Assembly: GCF_946885725.1 (NCBI RefSeq)
Contig: NZ_CAMPGZ010000019.1
Coordinates: forward strand, 1-30,133
Length of the DNA: 30,133 bases
Reading direction: 5' to 3'
DNA from: an uncultured Nocardioides sp.
Lineage (GTDB): Bacteria; Actinomycetota; Actinomycetes; Propionibacteriales; Nocardioidaceae
In this document: positions 21,943 to 30,133 of the stretch, in pieces
Position numbering within the stretch: the stretch's first letter is position 1
How the letters are laid out: the number at the start of each line of letters is the position of its first letter
The notes under the pieces: model-generated
The model's database searches: none
What the model saw: only the letters and a program-made list of their open reading frames with translations
Told to the model about the DNA's origin: nothing
Program-made: the position numbers and the translations under genes

Positions 21943-23571
21943 ATGGGCGTGGTGGACGGGCTCCGGCAGGCTCGGGAGGCCTACGAGCGGCGCGACTGGC
22001 TGGCGGCGTACGACGTGCTGAACGACGTCGCGCCGGCGGACCTCGGCGCGGACGACTTCGCCCGGCTCGCCACCGCCGCGCACCTGCTCGGGCGACGTAA
22101 CGACGCGGTGCTGGCGATGCAGCGGGCGTACCAGGCGCACGTGACCGCGGGCGAGGTGCTCGAGGCGGTGCGCTGCGGGTTCTGGCTGTCGATGGTGCTC
22201 GGCCAGGCCGGCGAGGGCGCGGTCGCCGGGGGCTGGGCGGCCAGGGCTGAACGCCTGCTCGAGGACGTCCACGGCGACGTGGTGGAGCGCGGCTACCTCC
22301 GGGCGCGGCAGATGTTCGCGGCCCTGGGCGAGGGCAGGTTCGGAGACGTGCTCGGCCACGCGGAGGCGATCACGGACTACGGCCGGCGGTACGGCGACGC
22401 CGACCTCGTCGCGCTCGGGCTCGTCGCCCAGGGCCGGATGCTGATGTACGGCGGGGACGTCCCGGGCGGGCTGCGGCTGCTGGACGAGGCGATGGTGGCC
22501 GTCACGACCGGGGAGCTCACGCCGAACTTCGCCGGCGAGGTCTACTGCACGATGATCGAGGGGTGCCAGGAGGTCGCGGACTTCGCCCGCGCCGCCGAGT
22601 GGACCGAGGCGCTGCACGCCTGGTGCGAGACGCAGCCCGACCTGGTGCTGTTCACCGGCCAGTGCGCCGTGCACCGGGCCCAGATCATGCGGCTCCGCGG
22701 CGCCTTCGCCGACGCGGTCGAGGAGCTGGACCGGGCCGAGCGCCGTTACCTCGCGGCCAACTCGCCAGGCCCGGCCGGGCTGGCCATGGTCGAGCGCGGC
22801 GACGTGCTGCTCACGATGGGCGACCTCGACGGGGCGGAGCGGTCCTACGCCGCGGCCGACGAGTACGGCCACGACCCGCAGCCCGGCCGCGCGCTGCTGC
22901 GGCTCCGGCAGGGGCGGGTCGACGAGGCGGCCGGGACGGTACGGCGGCTGCTCGCCGAGCCGGTCCCCGAGGTGCGCCGCGCAAGGCTGCTCCCCGCCGC
23001 GGTCGCCGTGCTCCTCGCCGCGGACGCTCTGGCCGACGCTGCGGCGGCCGCCCAGGAGCTCGACGCGTTCGCCGGGCGGTTCGGCTGCCCGGGCCTGGTC
23101 GGCTGGGCGGGTCAGGCCGTGGCCGAGGTCGCGATCGCCACCGGCGACGCCGCGGCCGCGCTGCCGCCGCTGCGGCGCAGCCAGTCCGTCTGGGCCGGCC
23201 TGCGCGCGCCGTACGAGGTCGCCCGCTGCCGCGCCCTCGTCGGCCGCGCCTACCTCGCGCTCGGCGACCAGGCCTCCGCCGACGTCGAGCTGGCGGCCGC
23301 ACGGGCGGCGTTCGAGGCGCTCGGCGTCCCCGCGGAACCGGTCGATGCCGTGCCCGAGACGACGACGGAGAACCTTCCCGGCGGCCTCACCGCCCGCGAG
23401 GTCGAGGTGCTCCGGCTGGTCGCTGCCGGCCGCAGCAACGCCGACATCGCGACGACCCTGGTGCTCAGCGAGAAGACCGTCGCCCGGCACCTGTCCAACA
23501 TCTTCGGGAAGCTCGCGGTCTCCTCCCGCACCGCCGCGGCCGCCTACGCCTTCGAGCACCACCTCGTCTGA
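21943..23571 (+). CDS. LuxR-family regulator with helical TPR-like sensor region
   Basis: A 542-residue protein. The C-terminus (about 480-535) is a LuxR helix-turn-helix: LTAREVEVLRLVAAGRSNAD, IATTLVLSEKTVARHLSNIF, GKLAVSSRTAAAAYAF. The first 450 residues are Ala/Leu-rich helical repeats resembling TPRs (for example VEELDRAERRYL and DGAERSYAAADEYG). No P-loop ATPase as in LAL/MalT regulators is seen. The signal is unknown. Position after the flavin monooxygenase suggests it may control that gene. The two are separated by palindromic copy B and a possible own promoter. Confidence 0.9.
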   Translation: MGVVDGLRQAREAYERRDWLAAYDVLNDVAPADLGADDFARLATAAHLLGRRNDAVLAMQRAYQAHVTAGEVLEAVRCGFWLSMVLGQAGEGAVAGGWAARAERLLEDVHGDVVERGYLRARQMFAALGEGRFGDVLGHAEAITDYGRRYGDADLVALGLVAQGRMLMYGGDVPGGLRLLDEAMVAVTTGELTPNFAGEVYCTMIEGCQEVADFARAAEWTEALHAWCETQPDLVLFTGQCAVHRAQIMRLRGAFADAVEELDRAERRYLAANSPGPAGLAMVERGDVLLTMGDLDGAERSYAAADEYGHDPQPGRALLRLRQGRVDEAAGTVRRLLAEPVPEVRRARLLPAAVAVLLAADALADAAAAAQELDAFAGRFGCPGLVGWAGQAVAEVAIATGDAAAALPPLRRSQSVWAGLRAPYEVARCRALVGRAYLALGDQASADVELAAARAAFEALGVPAEPVDAVPETTTENLPGGLTAREVEVLRLVAAGRSNADIATTLVLSEKTVARHLSNIFGKLAVSSRTAAAAYAFEHHLV

Positions 23572-23577
23572 CCTCTC

Positions 23578-23583
23578 TAATCT
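23578..23583 (+). promoter_or_regulatory. putative -10 box of a leaderless promoter
   Basis: TAATCT fits TANNNT well and lies exactly 6 nt before ATG 23590, which has no useful ribosome site. Confidence 0.5.
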
Positions 23584-23589
23584 GGCGGG

Positions 23590-24186
23590 ATGAGGATGTT
23601 CGTCGCCCTCGTCCCGCCCGACGACGCGATCGAGGATCTCGAGGAGTTCCTCGCCCCGCGTCAGGAGGCCGGTGCGGAGCTGCGCTGGACGGCGCCGGAG
23701 CAGTGGCACGTGACGCTCGCGTTCTTCGGCGACGTGCACGACCGCCACCTCGACGACCTCGTCGAGCGGCTCGGGCGCGCCGCGACCCGCCGTACCCCCG
23801 TCGACCTCGCCATCGCCGGCGGCGGTGCGTTCCCCAACCCGGCCCGGGCCAAGATCGTGTGGGCCGGCGTCGACGCCGGAGGTGACGTCGCCACGGAGGA
23901 GGTACGGCGGATGGCCACCGGCGCGAGGGCGGCGGGTGCCAAGTCGGGGGCCGGCGAGGACGGCGGCCGCTTCCACCCGCACGTGACGCTCGCGCGCACC
24001 GGCCACCCGATCGAGGCGACGAAGTGGCTGCGCGTGCTCGACGCGTACAACGGGCCGGTCTGGCCCGCCGACACCTGGACGCTGGTCGAGTCGCACCTGG
24101 GCGAGGGGCCGCGCAAGCGGCCGCGCTACGAGGTGGTGGAGACGTTCGCGGTCGGCCGGGCCGTGCGAGGGGAAACGTCCGCGTAA
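23590..24186 (+). CDS. thpR: RNA 2',3'-cyclic phosphodiesterase (2'-5' RNA ligase family)
   Basis: A 198-residue 2H phosphoesterase. The two catalytic HxTx motifs are present: HVTL at 40-43 (EQWHVTLAFFGD) and HVTL at 131-134 (FHPHVTLART). The start RMFVALVPP is typical. The enzyme opens 2',3'-cyclic phosphates on RNA; its cellular role in bacteria is not settled. It is the first of three closely spaced genes on the plus strand. Confidence 0.93.
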   Translation: MRMFVALVPPDDAIEDLEEFLAPRQEAGAELRWTAPEQWHVTLAFFGDVHDRHLDDLVERLGRAATRRTPVDLAIAGGGAFPNPARAKIVWAGVDAGGDVATEEVRRMATGARAAGAKSGAGEDGGRFHPHVTLARTGHPIEATKWLRVLDAYNGPVWPADTWTLVESHLGEGPRKRPRYEVVETFAVGRAVRGETSA

Positions 24187-24209
24187 CCCTGCCGTGAGAG
24201 GGTCGCCGC

Positions 24210-24968
24210 GTGCGCGTGATCCGGATCGGCCTCACGCCCGTGAAGGGCGGCCGCCACGTCGCGCGCCCGGACGTCGAGCTCGGCCCACACGGCGCGGTCG
24301 GTGACCGGGTGCTCTGCCTGGTCGACCCGGCGACCGACCGGGTGCTGCGCACGGTCCGGCACCCCGAGCTGCTGCGCACCGCGCCGGCCCTGACCGGCGA
24401 CCGGCTCACGGTCGAGCTCGACGGCGCCACCGTGACGGGGACGCTGCCGGGCACCGGGGAGGCCCGGAAGGTCGACTACTGGGGCCGCCAGGTGGAGGTC
24501 GAGCTGCTGGACGGCCCGTGGGCGGACTTCTACGCGCGCGTGACGGGGGAGCAGGTCGCCCTGGCCCGGGTCCTCGAGCCCGCCGGCGTCGTGTTCGGCG
24601 GCGGGGTCAGCATCGTGCTGACGTCCTCACTGCACGCCCTCTCTGCCCGGGTCGGCGCGCCGGTCGCGGGGGAGCGGTTCCGCCCGACGTTCGTGGTCGA
24701 CTCCGGCGACGAGCGGCGCGGTCGCGAGACGACCTGGGCCGGCCGCGAAATCACGGTCGGCGACGCCGTGCTGCGGATCCGCGGCGCCGTACCACGCTGC
24801 GCGGTCGTCGACCTCGACCCCGTCTCGGCACGTGCGGACCTGCCGGTCCTGCGCGCCTTGTCCGGCTATGGTCAAACGGACCGAGAGCCGTACTTCGGGG
24901 TCGACGCCGACGTCGTCCGCCCGGGTCACGTGACCACGGGAGACGCCTTCGTGCTGGGAAGGAGCTGA
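24210..24968 (+). CDS. MOSC domain-containing protein
   Basis: A 252-residue protein starting with GTG 24210. It has a beta-barrel N-terminal part (IRIGLTPVKGGRHV, DRVLCLVDP) and the MOSC core with ERFRPTFVVD (155-164) and the conserved cysteine Cys197 in GAVPRCAVVDLDP, which in relatives contacts sulfur or the molybdenum cofactor. Family members (MoCo sulfurase C-terminal, YiiM/mARC-like) handle sulfur or reduce N-hydroxylated compounds. A link to the distant molybdenum hydroxylase is possible but not shown. A GAGAGG ribosome site lies 8 nt upstream. Confidence 0.87.
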   Translation: MRVIRIGLTPVKGGRHVARPDVELGPHGAVGDRVLCLVDPATDRVLRTVRHPELLRTAPALTGDRLTVELDGATVTGTLPGTGEARKVDYWGRQVEVELLDGPWADFYARVTGEQVALARVLEPAGVVFGGGVSIVLTSSLHALSARVGAPVAGERFRPTFVVDSGDERRGRETTWAGREITVGDAVLRIRGAVPRCAVVDLDPVSARADLPVLRALSGYGQTDREPYFGVDADVVRPGHVTTGDAFVLGRS

Positions 24969-24972
24969 CGCC

Positions 24973-25620
24973 GTGCCGTTCCTGCTGCGCGTCGAGCTGC
25001 CCGACGTCCCGGGCTCGCTGGGGCGGGTCGCGACCGCCATCGGTGAGGCCGGCGGCGACATCGAGGCCATCGAGATCGTCGAGCACCGTGCCGACGGCAC
25101 CGCCGTCGACGACGTCCTGCTCGAGACCGCCCACGGCGTGATGCCCGACTCGATCGTCTCGGCCTGCAACACCCTCGACGGGGTGCGCGTCGTGTGGATC
25201 TCGCGGTACGCCGCCGGCGGCAACCTGTTCCTCGACCTCGAGGCCGTCGAGTCGCTCACCCAGAGCCCGGCGACGGCCTGCGACGAGCTCGTGGACCTGC
25301 TGCCGATCACGTTCCGCGCGGACTGGGCGATGCGGCTGCGCAACACCGACGCCGGCCCCAAGGTGCTGCACTCGACGTACACCGCGCCCGACCTGGTCGC
25401 CGGCGACGCCGGCTGGTTCCCGCGGCCGCACGCGGCCCGCCTGCCGCTGCCCGACGAGTGGCAGCACCTGGAGTCGGTGCTGCTCGCCGGCGCCCCGCTC
25501 AACGACCCGGACGAGATGGTGATCTTCGGCCGTCGCGGCGGCCCCGAGGTCCTCGACTCCGAGCTCGCCCGGCTCGAGCACCTGGCCGCGCTGGCGGTGT
25601 CGATCACCCGAGCCGGCTGA
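24973..25620 (+). CDS. ACT domain protein with GAF-like C-terminus
   Basis: A 215-residue protein starting with GTG 24973 behind AAGGAG. Residues 1-75 form an ACT ligand-binding domain (LLRVELPDVPGSLGRVATAI, GEAGGDIEAIEI). The remaining 140 residues resemble a reduced GAF domain, ending DEMVIFGRRGGPEVLDSELA and RLEHLAALAVSI. No catalytic or DNA-binding domain is present. It may be a small-molecule sensor that acts on a partner; amino acids are the usual ACT ligands. It is convergent with the kinase gene. Confidence 0.78.
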   Translation: MPFLLRVELPDVPGSLGRVATAIGEAGGDIEAIEIVEHRADGTAVDDVLLETAHGVMPDSIVSACNTLDGVRVVWISRYAAGGNLFLDLEAVESLTQSPATACDELVDLLPITFRADWAMRLRNTDAGPKVLHSTYTAPDLVAGDAGWFPRPHAARLPLPDEWQHLESVLLAGAPLNDPDEMVIFGRRGGPEVLDSELARLEHLAALAVSITRAG

Positions 25621-25639
25621 CCGACCGGGTCGGCCCGGG

Positions 25640-25645
<6 letters not shown>
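25615..25645. terminator. possible bidirectional terminator between convergent genes
   Basis: GGCTGACC (25615-25622) and GGTCAGCC (25638-25645) form an 8 bp perfect stem around a 15-nt GC-rich loop. The TGA of the ACT gene and the reverse TGA of the kinase gene lie in the two arms. No T-run follows. Confidence 0.4.
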
Positions 25646-27010
<1,365 letters not shown>

Positions 27011-27042
27011 CGTCGTCTCGTACCCCTTTCGTCCGTCTTTCG

Positions 27043-27052
27043 ATCGTAGGCT
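27043..27052. promoter_or_regulatory. overlapping divergent -10 boxes
   Basis: TACGAT on the minus strand (27048-27043) is a good -10 for the kinase gene. TAGGCT on the plus strand (27047-27052) lies 6 nt before the phosphorylase GTG 27059, which would be leaderless. The two boxes share the TA at 27047-27048, so only one polymerase could open the DNA at a time. Confidence 0.45.
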
Positions 27053-27058
27053 GCGCCC

Positions 27059-27835
27059 GTGCGGGCGGATCTCACAGCGCTGACCGGTCGAGACCGGCTG
27101 GACGCGCTGGTGGTGCTGGGCAGCGGGTGGCACCCCGCGGCGGACGCGTTCGGCACGCCGGAGGTCCGGTTCCCGCTCTCCGCGATCCCAGGCGTCCTGG
27201 CCCCGACGGCCGAGGGGCACCTCGACGAGGCGCGGGTGCACGACGTGGACGGGACCACCGTGCTGGTGGCGCTCGGCCGCACGCACCTCTACGAGGGGCC
27301 CGGCCTGGCGCCGGTCGTCCGGCTCGTGCGGGCCGCCGGCGAGTGCGGGGCGGGTACGGCGCTGCTCACCAATGCCAACGGCAGCCTGCGCCGCGACTGG
27401 TCGCTGGGCCAGGCGGTGCTCGTCGCGGACCACCTCAACCTCACCGGCACCTCGCCGCTGGAGGGCGCGACGTTCGTGGACCTCACCGACGCCTGGTCGC
27501 CCCGCCTGCGCGAGCTGGCGCGCGGTCTCGACCCGTCGCTCGACGAGGGCGTCTACGCGTGGCTGCGCGGGCCGCACTACGAGACCTGGGCCGAGGCGGA
27601 GTGGCTGCGGCGCGTGGGGGCGGACATGCTGGGCATGTCGACGGTGCCGGAGGCGATCGCCGCGCGAGAGTGGGGCATGGAGGTGCTCGGGCTCTCCACG
27701 GTGACCGCGATCGAAGGCCCGGGCACGGCAAGCGAGGGCATCGACCCGAGCGAGGTGGTCGCGGTCGCCGAGCGCACCGCGGCCCGGCTCGGACCGCTGC
27801 TGGTGGAACTGGTCAGGAAGGGCGTACGCGCATGA
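27059..27835 (+). CDS. purine nucleoside phosphorylase family (class II) protein
   Basis: A 258-residue protein starting with GTG 27059. The phosphate loop GSGWHPAAD (21-29), GRTHLYEGPG (73-82), TNANGSL (104-110), GPHYET with Glu175 and GMSTVPE with Met193 follow trimeric PNPs. The position of the conserved base-binding Asn (Asn243 in human PNP) aligns with Thr216 in LSTVTAIEG. Substrate preference may therefore differ from inosine/guanosine. It cleaves a nucleoside with phosphate to base and pentose-1-phosphate. It overlaps the permease gene (ATGA), so the pair likely serves nucleobase or nucleoside salvage. Confidence 0.9.
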   Translation: MRADLTALTGRDRLDALVVLGSGWHPAADAFGTPEVRFPLSAIPGVLAPTAEGHLDEARVHDVDGTTVLVALGRTHLYEGPGLAPVVRLVRAAGECGAGTALLTNANGSLRRDWSLGQAVLVADHLNLTGTSPLEGATFVDLTDAWSPRLRELARGLDPSLDEGVYAWLRGPHYETWAEAEWLRRVGADMLGMSTVPEAIAAREWGMEVLGLSTVTAIEGPGTASEGIDPSEVVAVAERTAARLGPLLVELVRKGVRA

Positions 27836-29292
27836 GCAGCACCCAGGTCGAGAAGCCGGCCGCCGGCACGCCCCTCGGGGTCGAGGCCAACGGCATCAAC
27901 GTCATCGACGAGTCGGAGCGGCACGGCAAGCCGTTCGACCTGTTCTGGCCATGGGCTGCCAGCAACATCTCGATCCTCGGCATGTCCTGGGGCGCCTACG
28001 TGCTCAGCTTCGGGATCTCGCTGTGGCAGGGCGTGGTCGCCGGCCTGATCGGCGCGATCGCGTCGTTCCTGCTCGTCGGGCTCACCGCGATCGCCGGGAA
28101 GCGCGGCTCCGCCCCCACGCTGACGCTCTCGCGGGCGCCGTACGGCGTGCGCGGCAACGTCGTGCCGGGCATCGTGTCCTACCTGCTGCTGGTCGGCTGG
28201 GAGACCGCGCTGGTCGCGATCGCGACGTTCGCGTCGTCGACGGTGTTCACCCGGCTGGGCTGGGGCGGCGGCAACGCCACCAAGATCGTCGCGTTCCTCG
28301 GCGTGGTGGCCGTCGTGGTGGCCGCCGGCATCCTCGGCTTCTCCGCGATCATGCGGCTGCAGAAGTGGCTGACGATCGCGACCATCGCCGCGACGTTGGT
28401 GTTCATGGCGCTGACCGTCGACGAGATCGACCTCGCCGCCGCGACCGAGGCCGGCAGCGGCGGCGCGACCGCGTGGATCGGCGCGACGCTGCTGGTGTTC
28501 ACCGGCTTCGGCATCGGCTGGACCAACTGCGCCGCCGACTACTCGCGCTACCTCCCCCGCAGCGCGTCGAGCCGCGGCATCGCGGGCTGGACGACGACGG
28601 GCGCCGCGTTGCCGGTGTGCGTGCTGATCGTCTACGGCCTGCTGCTGTGCGCGTCCGACCCCGAGCTCACCGAGGCCATGTTCACCGACCCGGTGGGTGC
28701 GCTGACCACGATCGTGCCGGACTGGTTCCTGGTGCCGTTCTTCCTCGTCGCCGTCGCCGGGCTGGTCTCCGGCGCGGTGCTCGACATCTACTCGTCCGGC
28801 CTGTCACTGCTGGCGATCGGGGTGCGCGTGCCGCGCTGGGTCGCAGCCGGTCTCGACGGCGTGCTGATGATCCTCGGCTCCATCTACGTGATCTGGTTCG
28901 CCGCCGACTTCCTCGGCCCGTTCCAGGGGTTCCTGATCACCCTCGGCGTACCGCTCGCCGCGTGGTGCGGCATCTTCCTCGCTGACCTGCTGCTGCGGAA
29001 GCGCGACTACGACCCCGACGCGCTGTTCGACGCCGGCGGCCTCTACGGCTCGGCCAACCTCACCGCCGTCGGGCTGCTCGTCGTCGCGAGCGTGCTGGGC
29101 TGGGGCCTGGTGACCAACACCTACGCGTCCTGGCTGTCGTGGCAGGGCTACCTGCTCGGCCCGTTCGGGCTCGGCGGCAAGGAGGGCACCTGGGCGTTCG
29201 CCAACGTCGGCGTCGTCGTCGCGCTGGCGGTCGGCTTCCTCGGCTACCTGGCGCTGTGCGCCGGACGGGTGCGGCAGCAGGAGGGCCGATGA
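27832..29292 (+). CDS. NCS1-family nucleobase permease (cytosine/purine permease-like)
   Basis: A 486-residue protein with about twelve transmembrane helices. FWPWAASNISILGMSWGAYV, GKRGSAPTLTLSRAPYGVRG and IGWTNCAADYSRYLP match the CodB/NCS1 fold, including the Asn/Asp-containing substrate region. It should import a nucleobase or related heterocycle with Na+ or H+. It is translationally coupled to the phosphorylase and to the following NmrA-like gene. Confidence 0.91.
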   Translation: MSSTQVEKPAAGTPLGVEANGINVIDESERHGKPFDLFWPWAASNISILGMSWGAYVLSFGISLWQGVVAGLIGAIASFLLVGLTAIAGKRGSAPTLTLSRAPYGVRGNVVPGIVSYLLLVGWETALVAIATFASSTVFTRLGWGGGNATKIVAFLGVVAVVVAAGILGFSAIMRLQKWLTIATIAATLVFMALTVDEIDLAAATEAGSGGATAWIGATLLVFTGFGIGWTNCAADYSRYLPRSASSRGIAGWTTTGAALPVCVLIVYGLLLCASDPELTEAMFTDPVGALTTIVPDWFLVPFFLVAVAGLVSGAVLDIYSSGLSLLAIGVRVPRWVAAGLDGVLMILGSIYVIWFAADFLGPFQGFLITLGVPLAAWCGIFLADLLLRKRDYDPDALFDAGGLYGSANLTAVGLLVVASVLGWGLVTNTYASWLSWQGYLLGPFGLGGKEGTWAFANVGVVVALAVGFLGYLALCAGRVRQQEGR

Positions 29293-30133
29293 CCGCGCTC
29301 GGCGTCACCGGCTCGACGGGACGGCTCGGTGGCCGTGTCGCGCGGCTCCTCGCGGAGTCCGGGGTAGAGCAGCGGCTGCTGCTGCGCGACCCCTCCCGCG
29401 CGCCGGACCTGCCCGGCACCACCGTGGCGGAGATGTCGTACGGCGACGGCGCCTCGGTCGAGGCGGCCTGCCGCGGTCTCGACGTGGTCTGGATGGTCTC
29501 GGCGTCGGAGGACGAGAACCGGCTCGCCCTGCACCGCACGTTCGTCGACGCCGTCGCCGCCGCCGGCGTGCGGCACGTCGTCTACACGTCGTTCTACGGC
29601 GCGGCGCCCGACGCGACGTTCACGCTGGCGCGCGACCACTTCCACACCGAGGAGCACCTCAAGGCCTCCGGCATGCAGTGGACGATGGTGCGCGACAACC
29701 TCTACCTCGACTTCCTCCCGTACTTCGCCGGCGAGGACCGGGTGTTACGTGGTCCGGCGGGCGACGGGCGCGTCGCGGCGGTCAGCCTCGACGACATCGC
29801 CGCCTCGCTGCACGCGGTGCTGCTCGACCCCGGCGCCCACACCGGCGCGACGTACTCACTGACGGGGCCGGAGGCGCTCAGCCTCCGCGAGGCGGCCGCG
29901 ATCATGACGCGCGAGACCGGCGAGGAGTACCGGTACGTCGAGGAGACGCTCGAGGAGGCCTACGCCTCCCGGGCGAAGTACGGCGCGCCCGACTGGCAGG
30001 TCGAGGCGTGGGTGAGCACCTACACCGCGATCGCCCGCGGCGAGCTGGCCGACGTGACCGACGACGTGCGCCGGCTCAGCGGCCGATCGCCGATCGGACT
30101 CGCCGAGCTGATGCGGAGGAACGCCGTACGGCG
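29289..30133 (+). CDS. NmrA-like NAD(P)H-binding oxidoreductase (QorB type), 3' end beyond window
   Basis: At least 281 residues, open at the window edge; related proteins are about 280-290 residues, so little is missing. The Rossmann motif is GVTGSTGRLGGRV near the N-terminus. VRHVVYTSFYGAAPD, HFHTEEHLKASGMQWTMVRD and a SLTGPEALSLREAA segment are typical of the atypical short-chain NmrA/QorB group. Members act as NADPH-dependent quinone reductases or redox sensors. ATG 29289 overlaps the permease stop (ATGA). Confidence 0.87.
   Translation, partial: MTALGVTGSTGRLGGRVARLLAESGVEQRLLLRDPSRAPDLPGTTVAEMSYGDGASVEAACRGLDVVWMVSASEDENRLALHRTFVDAVAAAGVRHVVYTSFYGAAPDATFTLARDHFHTEEHLKASGMQWTMVRDNLYLDFLPYFAGEDRVLRGPAGDGRVAAVSLDDIAASLHAVLLDPGAHTGATYSLTGPEALSLREAAAIMTRETGEEYRYVEETLEEAYASRAKYGAPDWQVEAWVSTYTAIARGELADVTDDVRRLSGRSPIGLAELMRRNAVR

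Noticed and set aside
21916..24096. Minus-strand open frame of 726 codons opposite LuxR and thpR
   Set aside because: Antisense shadow; the sense frame has LuxR HTH and HxTx motifs.

Overview
The window is very GC-rich, codes on both strands, and has several near-leaderless genes, a fused LivM-LivG transporter and a SigE-type ECF operon. All of this points to a high-GC actinobacterium. Gene content and a short interspersed VVEPVET-type repeat suggest Nocardioidaceae (Nocardioides-like), but that is inference. No tRNA, rRNA, CRISPR array, phage gene or transposase was seen, and no gene-free stretch exceeds 300 bases. The largest gaps are 7169-7357, 20560-20736, 12911-13063 and 18237-18369.

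Layout. (1) 1-1828, minus strand: 3-hydroxyisobutyrate dehydrogenase-like enzyme, cupin, and a 2-keto-4-pentenoate hydratase-like enzyme cut by the left edge. (2) 1911-2675: lone SAM methyltransferase. (3) 2757-7168, minus strand: translationally coupled operon of VOC protein, GntR/FCD regulator, two-subunit molybdenum hydroxylase and CxxC carboxymuconolactone-decarboxylase-like protein. (4) 7358-10868, plus strand and divergent from (3): fused E1 alpha-beta and E2 of a 2-oxoacid dehydrogenase. Two GGATCC-centred palindromes 75 bp apart lie between (3) and (4). (5) 10908-12910: small membrane protein and a convergent phytoene-desaturase-like flavoprotein. (6) 13064-17844: complete branched-chain-amino-acid-type ABC importer behind a LacI-type palindrome. 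(7) 17841-30133: mostly housekeeping or accessory genes: small membrane protein, aldo-keto reductase, ECF sigma with putative anti-sigma, flavin monooxygenase, LuxR regulator, ThpR, MOSC protein, ACT/GAF-like protein, Ser/Thr kinase, purine nucleoside phosphorylase, NCS1 permease and NmrA-like protein (cut or nearly complete at the right edge).

How it may work together. Regions 1, 3, 4 and probably 6 read as a catabolic island: import of an organic acid or heterocycle, hydroxylation by the Mo enzyme, transformation by VOC, cupin and CMD-like proteins, hydration and dehydrogenation, then oxidative decarboxylation of a 2-oxoacid to an acyl-CoA. The substrate cannot be read from sequence, and the gene combination matches no pathway I can name.

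The two most distinctive DNA structures are: a 73-78 bp palindromic element with 17-19 bp perfect arms, present twice (2669-2741, 21815-21892) at the 3' ends of genes; and a separate short repeat that supplies in-frame linker sequence in the E2 gene and the C-terminus of the VOC gene.
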